From positions 1 through 54,300 of the forward strand of contig NZ_CANMRA010000028.1 in NCBI RefSeq assembly GCF_947500125.1: a DNA stretch of 54,300 nt, given 5' to 3'. Positions within the stretch are counted from its first letter, which is position 1, and the number at the start of each line of letters is the position of its first letter. This DNA is from an uncultured Kocuria sp. Lineage in GTDB: Bacteria > Actinomycetota > Actinomycetes > Actinomycetales > Micrococcaceae. Made by a program: the position numbers and the translations under genes. This document shows positions 42,993 to 51,546 of this stretch, piece after piece. The notes below the pieces were generated by a model, which did not search any database, had not been told where the DNA came from, and worked only from the letters and a program-made list of their open reading frames with translations.

Positions 42993-44060
42993 TCAGCCTA
43001 CGGCTCCGGCCCGAGCCGCGGAGAGCAGCCGCACCGCCTCCCGGGCGGCCGCCCGCCCGGCGCGCGTGGCGCCCAGGGTCGAGGCCGAGGCACCGTAGCC
43101 GACCAGCAGCACCCGCGGCTCCCGGAGCACCCGCACCCCGTCCGTCCGGATGCCGCCGCCGGGTTCGCGCAGCCCCAGGGGCGCCAGGTGGTCGAGGGCG
43201 GGCCGGAAGCCGGTGGCCCACAGGATCACGTCCGCCCGGACCGCGCGGCCGTCGCCGAGCACGACACCCTCCGGCGTCACCGCCCGCAGCGGCCCGGCCG
43301 AGACGAGGGTCCCAGCATCGATCCCGGCCCGGTACTGCGGGGTCAGGGGCAGGCCGGTGGCCGAGACGACACTGGTCGGCGGCAGCCCCGCGCGGGTCCG
43401 CTCGTCGACCCGGCGCTCGACGTCCCGGCCCCAGTCCGGGTCGAACTCCCGGTCCGTGAAGCGCGGGGGGCGGCGGGTGACCCACGTGGTGGTGGCCCCC
43501 GCCGCGGCGAGCTGGAGCAGGAACTGCACGGCCGAGGTGCCGCCGCCCACGACCACCACGTGCCGGCCGCGGAACACCGTCGCGGACCGGAAGTCGTGGG
43601 TGTGCAGCTGGCGCCCCCGAAAGGACTCCCGCCCGGGGTAGTACGGCCAGTACGGGCGGTCCCAGGTGCCGGTGCCGTTGATCACCAGGTCCGTCCGCCA
43701 GGTGCCGGCGTCCGTGACCACGTCGAGCGGTCCGTCGTCGGACTCCGCCTCGACCCGGCGCACCGCGACCGGCCGGTGGACCGGCAGCCCGAAGCGGCGT
43801 TCGTACTCGCCGTAGTAGCGGGCGACGACGGCGGAGGCGGGCTCGGCCGGGTCCGGCACCCCGAGGGGCAGCCCGGGCAGGTCGTGGATCCCGTGCGCGC
43901 CGCCGAAGGTGAGGGAGGGCCAGCGGTGCCGCCACGCTCCCCCGGGTCCGGGGTTGGCGTCGAGGACCACGAACTCCTCCTCGGGGACCAGCCCCCGACG
44001 CTGCAGGTGATGGGCGGCGGAGAGCCCTGCCTGTCCCGCCCCGATGACCACGACCCTCAT
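42993..44060 (-). CDS. FAD-dependent flavoprotein monooxygenase-like oxidoreductase (CzcO family)
   Basis: A 355-residue flavoprotein of the FMO/CzcO type. The FAD-binding motif is VVVIGAGQAGLSAAHHL at the N-terminus (residues 3-19), and the second Rossmann motif for NADPH is VVVVGGGTSAVQFLL (about 168-182). The linking block reads FRGRQLHTHDF, close to the FMO fingerprint FxGxxxHxxxY. A GTG/ATD-like motif (ILWATGFRP) follows. GAGGAG precedes the ATG. Substrate unknown; relatives are often listed as cation-associated or Baeyer-Villiger-like without proof. Confidence 0.82.
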   Translation of the reverse strand: MRVVVIGAGQAGLSAAHHLQRRGLVPEEEFVVLDANPGPGGAWRHRWPSLTFGGAHGIHDLPGLPLGVPDPAEPASAVVARYYGEYERRFGLPVHRPVAVRRVEAESDDGPLDVVTDAGTWRTDLVINGTGTWDRPYWPYYPGRESFRGRQLHTHDFRSATVFRGRHVVVVGGGTSAVQFLLQLAAAGATTTWVTRRPPRFTDREFDPDWGRDVERRVDERTRAGLPPTSVVSATGLPLTPQYRAGIDAGTLVSAGPLRAVTPEGVVLGDGRAVRADVILWATGFRPALDHLAPLGLREPGGGIRTDGVRVLREPRVLLVGYGASASTLGATRAGRAAAREAVRLLSAARAGAVG

Positions 44061-44072
44061 GCCACGCTCCTC

Positions 44073-44093
44073 ATTGGTTGATGTATCACCAAT
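44073..44093. promoter_or_regulatory. palindromic operator before the flavoprotein gene
   Basis: ATTGGTTGATGTATCACCAAT, a near-perfect palindrome with the core TGAT-GT-ATCA and outer arms ATTGGT/ACCAAT. It lies 12 bases before the ATG and covers the likely -10, as expected for a TetR- or MarR-type repressor site. No such regulator gene is adjacent. Confidence 0.6.
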
Positions 44094-44144
44094 TGCAGAA
44101 CGGTTGACGCCCCCGGACCATTCCGGCTGCCACCGGGGTGCCGG

Positions 44145-44864
44145 CTACGGGAAGGGGTCGGAGCCGCGCTCCAGGACCCGGCGGGCGAGCTCCAGCACCG
44201 GTTGCCCGCTGCTGCGGGACTGCTCCAGCAGCAGCGTCCGGGCCCGGTCCTGGTCCAGGTCGCGGCGTTCCATCAGGATCCCGACGGCCATGTCGACGGA
44301 CTGCCGGTCCCGCAGCGCCGCCTGCAGGGCGTCGCTGAGCCGCTGCGGGGCGTCGGTGGCCTGGCCCGCGCCGAGGAGGGTGGCCGCCGCGCCGGCCAGC
44401 AGCCCCAGCATGTGCTCGTCCTCGACCGTGAAGGCGTCGGCGGTGGTGGCGTAGACCTTCAGCGCGCCCAGCACCTCGCCGCGCACCACGAGCGGGGTGC
44501 TCAGCATCGAGCGCACCCCCATCGTCCGGGCGATCGCCGACCACTCCGGCCAGTGGACGTCCTCGGCGGTGTCGTCGACCCGCTGGACGGCGCCGGTGGC
44601 CAGCGCGGACAGACACGGGCCCTCGCCCACCTCGTACTGCAGGTCGTCGGCGGCCTCCACCAGGCGGTCCGTGGCGGCAGTGGTCATCTTCCGCCCCTCC
44701 GCCTCGAGCAGGGTCACGCCGGCTCCGGCGGCGGAGTCGATCAGCTCCCGGGCCACCTGGGCCAGCTGGTGCACGGCGTGGGTGGACGCCTCCTGGCTGA
44801 GCAGCATCCCGTGGATGCGCGCGAAGGCGGCGGTCAGTTCGATGGCGGATGAATCAGGTTTCAC
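44145..44864 (-). CDS. GAF-ANTAR domain regulator, copy 1
   Basis: A 239-residue two-domain signalling protein. The GAF sensor domain occupies about residues 20-170 (VGEGPCLSALATGAVQRVDDTAED, then MLSTPLVVRGEVLGALKVYA). The C-terminal ANTAR domain (about 180-239, SVDMAVGILMERRDLDQDRARTLLLEQSR) binds paired RNA hairpins and prevents transcription termination. It starts with GTG. The second copy upstream has the same length and domain layout. The signal is unknown; the target RNA may be the leader of a co-regulated gene. Confidence 0.85.
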   Translation of the reverse strand: MKPDSSAIELTAAFARIHGMLLSQEASTHAVHQLAQVARELIDSAAGAGVTLLEAEGRKMTTAATDRLVEAADDLQYEVGEGPCLSALATGAVQRVDDTAEDVHWPEWSAIARTMGVRSMLSTPLVVRGEVLGALKVYATTADAFTVEDEHMLGLLAGAAATLLGAGQATDAPQRLSDALQAALRDRQSVDMAVGILMERRDLDQDRARTLLLEQSRSSGQPVLELARRVLERGSDPFP

Positions 44865-45056
44865 AGGGGGTCTCGCAGCGTTCGGAAGTTCGTCCGGAGA
44901 CGGCCCCGGCAGGCGACCTCCGGTCGGCGTCCACTACTTCCCACGGCCCTCGCAAGTCTTGAGGGACCAGTCTACGCCTGTCCGCCCGGAACCGGCACGG
45001 GGGCGGAACGACCCGCACCTCTCGCGGCGCGCGCCGTGGTGTCCCGCCCGTGCCCA

Positions 45057-45344
45057 TCAGCCCGCACCGGCCTCGCCGGCGGGAGAGCAGTCCGCGGCGT
45101 AGGGCGCCCGGCGCGGATGCCCCTCGGCCAGTTCGTTGCAGGCACAGGCCAGAAGGTCCCGCTGCAGTGCGGGGAGAACCAGGGCGTGGTGCAGGTAGGC
45201 CTCCACCTCCATCACCCCGAGGTCCCCGCCGAGGCGGAAGTACTGCAGCCACAGCCCGTCCAGCTCGACCCCGGCAGCCTCCAGGACGGTCGCCAAACCG
45301 CACGCCTGCACCCTGGCGATCGTCGCCTCGTCCGCCACCGGCAC
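45057..45344 (-). CDS. conserved small protein encoded in frame after the second ANTAR gene
   Basis: A 95-residue soluble protein (ELDGLWLQYFRLGGDLGVMEVEAYLHHAL is the most structured part). It starts with GTG one codon after the TAG of the GAF-ANTAR gene and in the same frame, so reading through that stop would give one fused protein. No ribosome binding site is visible, which suggests translational coupling. I recall similar small proteins beside GAF-ANTAR genes in related genomes, but I cannot name a family. Confidence 0.6.
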   Translation of the reverse strand: MPVADEATIARVQACGLATVLEAAGVELDGLWLQYFRLGGDLGVMEVEAYLHHALVLPALQRDLLACACNELAEGHPRRAPYAADCSPAGEAGAG

Positions 45345-45347
45345 CCG

Positions 45348-46067
45348 CTACAGCCGCGGATCGTCGGCGTGGCCCGCCACGCACGCGGCCAGGACGATGA
45401 CGGGCATCTCGCGCCGGCGGGTCTCCGCGAGCAGGAGCCGGTGCGCCGCCTCCCGGTCGATCTGGTGGCGCTCCATGAGGATCCCCACCGCGATGAGGAC
45501 CACCTGCCGGTCGGCCAGTGCGAACTTCAGCGAGGTCGACAGCCGATGGATCTCGCCCGGATCCTGGGCCGCCCCGAGCAGCGTGGCCGCGGCTCCGGCC
45601 AGCAGCTCCAACAGGTGCTCCTCGTGCTCGGTGAACGCGTGGGGGCCGGAGGCGTACACCTTGATCGCCCCGACCTCCTGCCCGCGGAAGACGAGCGGAG
45701 TGCTGAGCACCGAACCCAGCCCGGTGGCGACCGCCGCCTTGGCCCACTCCGGCCAGCGGGTGTCCTCCGCGGTGTCGTCCACGCGCTGCATGCTCACGGT
45801 GTCCCACGCCGTGAGGCAGGGCCCCTGGCCCAGTTCGTACTGGAGGCGGTCCAGGGCCTCCACGGCCGGGTCGGTGGCCGCGGTGGTCCTCGGCTGCCCG
45901 TGCTCGTCCACCAGGGTGACCCCGGCCCCGGTGGCCATCGGGATCAGCTCGCGGGCGACCTCGGCCAGCCGAGCCACCGCTGCGGTGGCGGCCGGGGCGT
46001 CCAGCAGCATCCGCTGCACGTGGGCGATCGCAGTGGTCAGCTCCATGGCCGACACCTCGGATTCCAC
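45348..46067 (-). CDS. GAF-ANTAR domain regulator, copy 2
   Basis: A 239-residue paralogue of copy 1 with the same domain order: GAF (YELGQGPCLTAWDTVSMQRVD, VLSTPLVFRGQEVGAIKVYA) and ANTAR (VVLIAVGILMERHQIDREAAHRLLL). It starts with GTG at 46067, six bases after AGGA; the ATG 21 bases later is also possible. It ends at TAG, followed by an in-frame small gene. Both copies are on the minus strand 192 bases plus one small gene apart, so tandem duplication followed by divergence is likely. Confidence 0.85.
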   Translation of the reverse strand: MESEVSAMELTTAIAHVQRMLLDAPAATAAVARLAEVARELIPMATGAGVTLVDEHGQPRTTAATDPAVEALDRLQYELGQGPCLTAWDTVSMQRVDDTAEDTRWPEWAKAAVATGLGSVLSTPLVFRGQEVGAIKVYASGPHAFTEHEEHLLELLAGAAATLLGAAQDPGEIHRLSTSLKFALADRQVVLIAVGILMERHQIDREAAHRLLLAETRRREMPVIVLAACVAGHADDPRL

Positions 46068-46178
46068 GGGAGATCCTTTCCTCGCCACCGCACCGGGAGG
46101 GGTGCACCGCCCCCGGGAAGCACAGGCTTCCATGATGCCTCATCGCCGCGGTCCCGGCGCCTCCCCAGGGCGCAATTC

Positions 46179-47102
46179 TCAGGCTTTGCGCAGGTCGGCC
46201 CCCGGTCGGCCCGCCGGGGCGGGGCCCCGGAGCAGGGAGCGCACGTGCCGGACGGCCCGCCGGGCCTCCGGTGTCCACCAGGCGCCCACGTAGACGTGGA
46301 AGGCACCGGGCTCGTAGAGCAGCTTCCCGGTGTTGCCCGCCCGGGCCAGGTCCCGGGCGAAGGCCAGGGCGTCGGCGGCCAGGATGTCCTTGCCGCCCTG
46401 CACCACGTGCACCGGCGGCAGCCCGGCCACGTCCCCGTAGAGCGGGCTGACCAGCGGGTCCGTGAGCTCGCGGTCCCGCGCCCAGGCCGCGGCCAGGGGC
46501 ACCACCTGGTCGGTGCTCAGCATGGGGTCGTGCGGGTCGATCTCCCGCACGGCCGGGTGCGTGGCGGAGACGTCCACCGCCGGGGAGAAGCCCACCACGT
46601 GGTCGGGCAGCCGCTGCCCGGCGTCCCGCAGGCGCATGGCCAGCCCGATCGCCAGGCACCCGCCGGCGGAGTCCCCCGCCACCACGACCCGGTCCGTGGC
46701 GGGCCGGGCGACGAGGTCGGCCCAGGCCGCGGCGAGGAAGTCGTAGCCCTCGTCCACGTGGCCCTCCGGGGCCAGCCGGTACAGCGGGACCGTGACCGTG
46801 GTCCCGGTGTCCTTCACGAGCTCGCGGACGATCCACCAGTGCGCCGGCAGCAGCGGGTTCACGAACGCCCCGCCGTGCAGGTAGATCAGGTGGGACCCGT
46901 CCGCCCCGGCGCGCGGGGTCAGGCGCAGCAGCGGGCGCCCGGCCACCTCGGTGCGCTCCACGGCGTGCGAGCGCCGCAGGTCGGCCGGGATCCTGGCCGG
47001 CTCCGGATACCGGCGTCCGCGCAGCTGCTCCACCGGGGTCCACGGCTGCAGGCGGGTGCGCAGACGGACGGCCTGGGACGTCACGGCCATGCTGATGCTC
47101 AT
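46179..47102 (-). CDS. alpha/beta hydrolase, hormone-sensitive-lipase type esterase
   Basis: A 307-residue esterase of the HSL family. The oxyanion-hole motif HGGAF (about residues 77-81) and the nucleophile motif GDSAGG (about 143-148) are intact; the acid and His come from DPL and GAFHVY near the C-terminus. ATG at 47102 follows AGGAGAGGA. It hydrolyses short-chain esters; the physiological substrate is unknown. No signal peptide. It is separated from the GAF-ANTAR gene by about 110 bases. Confidence 0.85.
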   Translation of the reverse strand: MSISMAVTSQAVRLRTRLQPWTPVEQLRGRRYPEPARIPADLRRSHAVERTEVAGRPLLRLTPRAGADGSHLIYLHGGAFVNPLLPAHWWIVRELVKDTGTTVTVPLYRLAPEGHVDEGYDFLAAAWADLVARPATDRVVVAGDSAGGCLAIGLAMRLRDAGQRLPDHVVGFSPAVDVSATHPAVREIDPHDPMLSTDQVVPLAAAWARDRELTDPLVSPLYGDVAGLPPVHVVQGGKDILAADALAFARDLARAGNTGKLLYEPGAFHVYVGAWWTPEARRAVRHVRSLLRGPAPAGRPGADLRKA

Positions 47103-47127
47103 CCGGGTTCCTCTCCTCGGGGCGGGC

Positions 47128-47676
47128 TCAGACCAGCCGCACGGTCGTGAGACAGGTCGGGCTCTGCGGGGAGGTCGCGAACTCCTCGACCGCACTGCCT
47201 CGCTCCGAGTCGACCTCGAGGGTGCCGGTGATGTCCTTGGGCAGCCAGAAGCCCACGAACCCGTTCTCGTAGCTGGTCACGGTCTCGTCCACGAGCACGG
47301 CCCCGGAGGCGTCGGTGATCCGCACGTCGAAGTCCTCGCCCACGAGCTCGCCCTGGCACCCGGAGAGGCTGTGGGAGAAGCACTCGTGGGTCGTGGTGGT
47401 CCACGGGGCCACCGCGAGGTAGAACCGGTCCTCCGGCATGGGCAGGGCCGTCTCGGTGGTGCCGTCGCTGAGGACCACCTCGTCGTAGGTCACGGAGCCG
47501 GCGAGTCCGGCGGCACGGTCCTCGTGGGTGCGGTCGAGCTGCTCGACGACCTCCTGGGTGCTCGCGCCCTCGAGCCCGTGCTCCCGCAGCAGGGCGTCCG
47601 GCCCGGAGCTCCCGCCGGCGCAGCCGGAGACGAGGAGCAGGACGGCGGCGGACACGGACAGCACGGCGGATCTCAT
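47128..47676 (-). CDS. cueP: CueP family copper-binding lipoprotein
   Basis: A 182-residue exported lipoprotein with lipobox VSGC (Cys19). The mature part closely follows the CueP family: PEDRFYLAVAPWTTTTHECF, then the cysteine block HECFSHSLSGCQGEL, VLVDETVTSYENGFVGFWLP and a C-terminal CLTTVRL. In Salmonella CueP stores copper in the periplasm and supplies Cu to superoxide dismutase; here it would sit on the outer face of the membrane. TACCCT lies six bases before the ATG, a leaderless-type promoter. No copper regulator is adjacent. Confidence 0.82.
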   Translation of the reverse strand: MRSAVLSVSAAVLLLVSGCAGGSSGPDALLREHGLEGASTQEVVEQLDRTHEDRAAGLAGSVTYDEVVLSDGTTETALPMPEDRFYLAVAPWTTTTHECFSHSLSGCQGELVGEDFDVRITDASGAVLVDETVTSYENGFVGFWLPKDITGTLEVDSERGSAVEEFATSPQSPTCLTTVRLV

Positions 47677-47823
47677 GGGTCCAGGGTATCGGGGGCGGCC
47701 CCTGTCACCGGCTCCTCCGCGGCCGCCCCGGGACGCCGGGAGTTTCCTGTGGGACCGGTCACAGATCCCGTCCCGGCGGCTAGAGTGGATGTCCAGTGGT
47801 GTCAGGGTTCGGGAGGATCCGCC

Positions 47824-48720
47824 ATGCAGAACACCGAGAACAAGGACGTCTCCGGGATCGCGCTCCTGGTCGCCGGGGCGGTGGTCCTGTCCGTGGTCTC
47901 GTTCGTCCTCGTCAACCTGGGCACGATCCTTCTCCTCCTGCTGGCCGCGGCCGGCCTGTGGCTGCTCGGCGTGCTCCTGCGGGCGCTCACCCGCTCCCTG
48001 GCGGAGCGCGCGCGGGCGGGGCTGCACGGCATGCTGCGGAGCCCCGCAGGGACCGGTGGGGGCTCGGGTGCGCGGACGGCCGGAAGGACCACCGCGAGGA
48101 ACCCGGGGAGGAGCCCCCGGAAGAGCACGGGGAAGTCGGTCGCGAAGACTGCCGAGCAGGCCCGGCGGACCGCCGCGGAGGACATGCGCACGGCCTGGAT
48201 CCGGTGGCAGCTCGGCGTCCTGCCGCCGCAGCAGCGGCACGGGGACGCGTCCTTCATCGCCGCCCGGCTGGCCGAGATCCCGCACGCCGACTGGGACGCG
48301 ATCCGGCTCCGGCGGCACGGCCAGGCCCTGTGGTGCGTCCGGGACGCGTCCGCCCGGACGCCCCTGCACGGGGAGGTCGAGGCCCGCCTGGACCGGGTGG
48401 CCGCCATGATCTCGGAGCTCACCGACGCGGAGTTCGACACCCACCGCGGCCAGACCGACGACCGGTACCTGTACCACCCGGACCGCGAGGTCCGGGCCGC
48501 CTATCTGGCGGGCGGGTCGCAGGGCGTCGAGGCCATCATGGGCACCATCACCGCCGTCCGCGCCCAGGTCCGCGAGGACGCCGCCGCCCGGGCCGCCGCG
48601 GACTCCCTGGCGCGCGAGCGCAACGCCGCGCTCCGGGCCCTGCGGGAGACCCGCCGGCCGGCCCGGCCGCGGGACGCCCACGCCGCCTGGGAGGCGCAGG
48701 CCGAGCAGATCGGCCGGTGA
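47824..48720 (+). CDS. hypothetical protein with two N-terminal membrane helices
   Basis: A 298-residue protein of unknown function. Two adjacent hydrophobic helices lie at about residues 10-55. A long basic low-complexity linker (about 60-120, rich in Arg, Gly, Thr, Ser) leads to a soluble C-terminal part with RWQLGVLPPQQRHGDASF and DDRYLYHPDREVRAAYLAGG. The last 60 residues are Ala/Arg-rich and helical. GGAGGA precedes the ATG. No domain is recognised with confidence. Confidence 0.65.
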   Translation: MQNTENKDVSGIALLVAGAVVLSVVSFVLVNLGTILLLLLAAAGLWLLGVLLRALTRSLAERARAGLHGMLRSPAGTGGGSGARTAGRTTARNPGRSPRKSTGKSVAKTAEQARRTAAEDMRTAWIRWQLGVLPPQQRHGDASFIAARLAEIPHADWDAIRLRRHGQALWCVRDASARTPLHGEVEARLDRVAAMISELTDAEFDTHRGQTDDRYLYHPDREVRAAYLAGGSQGVEAIMGTITAVRAQVREDAAARAAADSLARERNAALRALRETRRPARPRDAHAAWEAQAEQIGR

Positions 48721-48742
48721 GCCGCCGGGACCGGGGCGGACC

Positions 48743-49105
48743 CTACGCCAGGTGCTCCTCCGGCTCGCCCTGGAACTCGCGCACCTCCACGGGGAGCGTG
48801 GTGGCCTGCGCCAGCTTGCGGCCCCACTCGATGGCGGCGTCGTAGTCCGGGGCGGCCACGATGCAGATGCCCCCGGCGTGCTCGTCCTCGCGCTCGTACG
48901 GGCCGTCGGTGGTCACCACGTCCTCGCCGTGGAAGCGCACGACGACGGACGCCTCCGCCCGGTCCAGGCCCCCGGCGAAGACCCACGCCCCGGCCGCCCT
49001 GAGCTCCTCGTTGAAGGCGGCGACGTCCCGCATCACCGGCTCGAGGATCTCCGGGGCCGCCGGTCCGCCGTCGGGCTGTTCGATGCTGAGCAGGTAGTGC
49101 TTCAT
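48743..49105 (-). CDS. YCII-related (DGPF) domain protein
   Basis: A 120-residue protein with the ferredoxin-like YCII/DGPF fold. It starts MKHYLLSIEQPDGG, and the family block VVTTDGPYEREDEHAGGICIV places the DGP motif near residue 67. Such proteins are often encoded next to extracytoplasmic function sigma factors, but none is present here. Function not established. GGAGG precedes the ATG, and TAGACT lies about 30 bases upstream. Confidence 0.82.
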   Translation of the reverse strand: MKHYLLSIEQPDGGPAAPEILEPVMRDVAAFNEELRAAGAWVFAGGLDRAEASVVVRFHGEDVVTTDGPYEREDEHAGGICIVAAPDYDAAIEWGRKLAQATTLPVEVREFQGEPEEHLA

Positions 49106-49140
49106 GGCGAGCCTCCTGGGCGTCGGATGGTCCTCGGAGT

Positions 49141-49482
49141 CTACGGTCGCGGCGGCCCGCCGAAATAGACCTGGGCGTCCACCACCTGCCCGTCGCGCAC
49201 GGTGATCGCCTCCATGTTCCGGAAGGTCCCCCCGGTTCGGAGCTCGTACTCGTACCGGACGAGCACCAGGCCGGGCTCCGCCTCGACCACCTGGAGCAGG
49301 TCCTGCCGGGAGACCCGCTGCGCCGTGGGGAAGCACCGCTCGAAGTACGCGACCCGGTCGATGTGGTCGTCCTGCGGGGACGTGAACCGGAACCCGTCCC
49401 CGACGAGCCCGCGGGCCGCCGCCTCGTCCTGCGCGAGGTAGGCGGCGAAGAGCCGCCGGACGACGTCCGTGCTGCTGGTCAT
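49141..49482 (-). CDS. SnoaL-like NTF2-fold protein
   Basis: A 113-residue single-domain protein of the NTF2/SnoaL group. It begins with the usual helix DVVRRLFAAYLAQDEAAARGLV, then DGFRFTSPQDDHIDRVAYFERCF, with the conserved acidic Asp pair. Members are small enzymes or binding proteins in secondary metabolism or detoxification. TAGCTT lies six bases before the ATG, a leaderless-type start. Its role here is unknown. Confidence 0.8.
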   Translation of the reverse strand: MTSSTDVVRRLFAAYLAQDEAAARGLVGDGFRFTSPQDDHIDRVAYFERCFPTAQRVSRQDLLQVVEAEPGLVLVRYEYELRTGGTFRNMEAITVRDGQVVDAQVYFGGPPRP

Positions 49483-49545
49483 GCCCGCAAGCTACTCCCG
49501 GGCGGGGTGCGGGACAAGCAGCGGACCCGTTCCGCCCGCCGGGGC

Positions 49546-50682
49546 TCAGCCGTTCTGCGGGACCTGAGCCACCAGCTCGTCGTCGCCGGGCTCCACCACG
49601 GGCGGCAGGGCCCGGGCCTGCTCCGCGACGGGGCGCACCGCGCGGTCCGCGGGCTCCAGGCGCACGGTCCGGCCCGTCTCGAGGGAGGCGAGCACCGCCT
49701 CGTGCACCCGGATGTCCATCAGCCCCTCCTCCCCGCCGGCCTCGGGATCGGTGCCGGTGAGGATGCAGTCCGAGAAGTACTCGGTCTGGCCCGCGAACTG
49801 CTCCACCGGGTCGTGGGCGCGGGTCTCGCTGCGCCCGCCGCGGGTCACGGTCCAGCTGATGCCCACCTCGGGGCCGAAGCCGAAGCACGGCTGGGCCGCG
49901 ACCACGCCCCGGGTGCCCACCACCGTGAACGCCTCGGTGGCCTCGCCCGCGTAGCTGATGGTGAACTGCGCCACCCGCTGCCCGGGGAAGCGCAGCGTCA
50001 CCGCCACGGTGTCGTCGAAGTCGAAGCCGCGCCCCGGGGTCCGCACCCCCATCGCGTGGACCTCGAGGGGCTCGGCCGCGAACAGGTGGCGCACCGCGTT
50101 GAGGGGGTAGCTTCCCATGTCCGGGATGGGCCCGCCCCAGTACCCGGAGTGCCCGCGGTGGTTGGCCTCGTCGATGTCCTGGGTGAAGACGGCGGTGAAC
50201 AGCCGGGGGTCGCCCACCAGCCCCTCGTCCCGGACCCGGGTGATCAGCTCGAGCGTGCCGGGCTCGTGGTGCAGCCGGTACGCGACCATCAGCCGGGCCC
50301 CGCCGCGCGCGGCGGCGTCGATCATCGCCCGGCAGTCTTCCACGGACGTCTCCATCGGCTTCTCCACCAGTACGTGGACGCCCGCCTCGAGCGCCGGCTC
50401 GGCGAACTCGCGGTGCCGGAACACGGGCGTGGCCACGTAGACCGCGTCCACGTCCCCGGAGGCCAGCAGCGCCGGATAGTCCTCGTAGGAGTACGCGGGC
50501 ACGCCGTACTCGGCCGCGAGCTCCCGGGCCTTGTCCGGGGTGCCGGTGACCAGCGCCGCCAGCACGGAGCTGCCGGCCCGGGCCATGGCGGGCAGGAACG
50601 CCTGCTGGGAGATCTGGCCGAGCCCGACCACCGCGTAACGCACGGGGCCGTTCGTCGAGGGGGCGGTCCGGGGAGAGGTCAT
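49546..50682 (-). CDS. Gfo/Idh/MocA family oxidoreductase
   Basis: A 378-residue NAD(P)-dependent dehydrogenase. The N-terminal Rossmann fold has VRYAVVGLGQISQQAFLPAM (about residues 14-33), and the catalytic lysine lies in EKPMETS, the family signature. The C-terminal domain has a dimer sheet. Substrates in this family are sugars, inositols or sugar acids; the exact one cannot be read. AGGA precedes the ATG. It is not coupled to its neighbours. Confidence 0.87.
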   Translation of the reverse strand: MTSPRTAPSTNGPVRYAVVGLGQISQQAFLPAMARAGSSVLAALVTGTPDKARELAAEYGVPAYSYEDYPALLASGDVDAVYVATPVFRHREFAEPALEAGVHVLVEKPMETSVEDCRAMIDAAARGGARLMVAYRLHHEPGTLELITRVRDEGLVGDPRLFTAVFTQDIDEANHRGHSGYWGGPIPDMGSYPLNAVRHLFAAEPLEVHAMGVRTPGRGFDFDDTVAVTLRFPGQRVAQFTISYAGEATEAFTVVGTRGVVAAQPCFGFGPEVGISWTVTRGGRSETRAHDPVEQFAGQTEYFSDCILTGTDPEAGGEEGLMDIRVHEAVLASLETGRTVRLEPADRAVRPVAEQARALPPVVEPGDDELVAQVPQNG

Positions 50683-50844
50683 GGGGCATCCTTCACGGTC
50701 GGGACGGACGGTCCCGGCCAGACTAGCCGCGCAGGGTCCCGGCCGGGCGGAGCGGGCCCGGCGTCCCCGGATCCCGCCGGATGCGCGATCATAGGAGGTC
50801 CGAGGGACCGCGCACGCGTCCGTCCCCGTCCGTCAGGAGGATCC

Positions 50845-51477
50845 GTGCCCAAGAGCAAGCCCCGCAAGAAGGCCGCCGCCAAGAAGAAGCAGCAGCGGCG
50901 GGAGTCCCACGCCGCCGCCCGCACCGTCGACATCGAGGGCGCCGCGCAGGGCACGTGGGACGACGACGCCCACGAGCTGCTCGTCGCCCGCGGCTGGGTG
51001 GCCTACCGGGACCTGGAGATGGACCAGCTCGGCGACGGCTGGGAGTGGCTGCCGTCTCAGCTGCCCCTCGACGCCGGTGTCGGCGGGGAGCCGGGACCCA
51101 CCACCGTGTTCGCCGCGGCCGAGGGCGGCTACGACGTCGAGCTGGCCAACCCGAACGGCTCCGTGGACCCGGACCGCGCGGGCCACTACGACACCCTCGA
51201 GGACCTCGCCGCGGACCTCGCCAGCCTCGAGGCCTGGCGCGTGCCGGCCGGCGAGTACGTCCTGCCCGAGTCCCCCACCTTCTCCGCGGACACCCCGTGG
51301 GCGATCTGCCAGCTCTGGGCCGGCGGGATGATCGACCACTGGGAGCTCGCGGCGGACCTCATCCACTTCCCGTACGAGGAGACCGAGGAGGGCTTCGCCG
51401 CGGTCGAGCGCGCCCACCGGACCGGGCTGATCCCCGCGCAGCTCTACGCCGCGATCCGCGCCGGGCGGGCCGCGTAG
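50845..51477 (+). CDS. hypothetical protein with a Lys-rich N-terminal tail
   Basis: A 210-residue soluble protein. The first 20 residues are lysine and arginine rich (MPKSKPRKKAAAKKKQQRRE), followed by an acidic alpha/beta domain with YRDLEMDQLGDGWEWLPSQL, ELANPNGSVDPDRAGHYDTL and a helical end. The basic tail may bind nucleic acid, which is an inference. GTG start after AGGAGGA. Family unknown. Confidence 0.65.
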   Translation: MPKSKPRKKAAAKKKQQRRESHAAARTVDIEGAAQGTWDDDAHELLVARGWVAYRDLEMDQLGDGWEWLPSQLPLDAGVGGEPGPTTVFAAAEGGYDVELANPNGSVDPDRAGHYDTLEDLAADLASLEAWRVPAGEYVLPESPTFSADTPWAICQLWAGGMIDHWELAADLIHFPYEETEEGFAAVERAHRTGLIPAQLYAAIRAGRAA

Positions 51478-51493
51478 CGGGATCCTCTTGTCG

Positions 51494-51530
51494 GGACGCC
51501 GGGCGCCCCTGACCGGGGCGCCCGGCGTCC
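51494..51530. terminator. bidirectional hairpin terminator
   Basis: A perfect 16-base stem (51494-51509 with 51515-51530) and a 5-base loop TGACC lie between two convergent genes. Confidence 0.85.
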
Positions 51531-51546
51531 TCGTGCGCGTCCGGGC

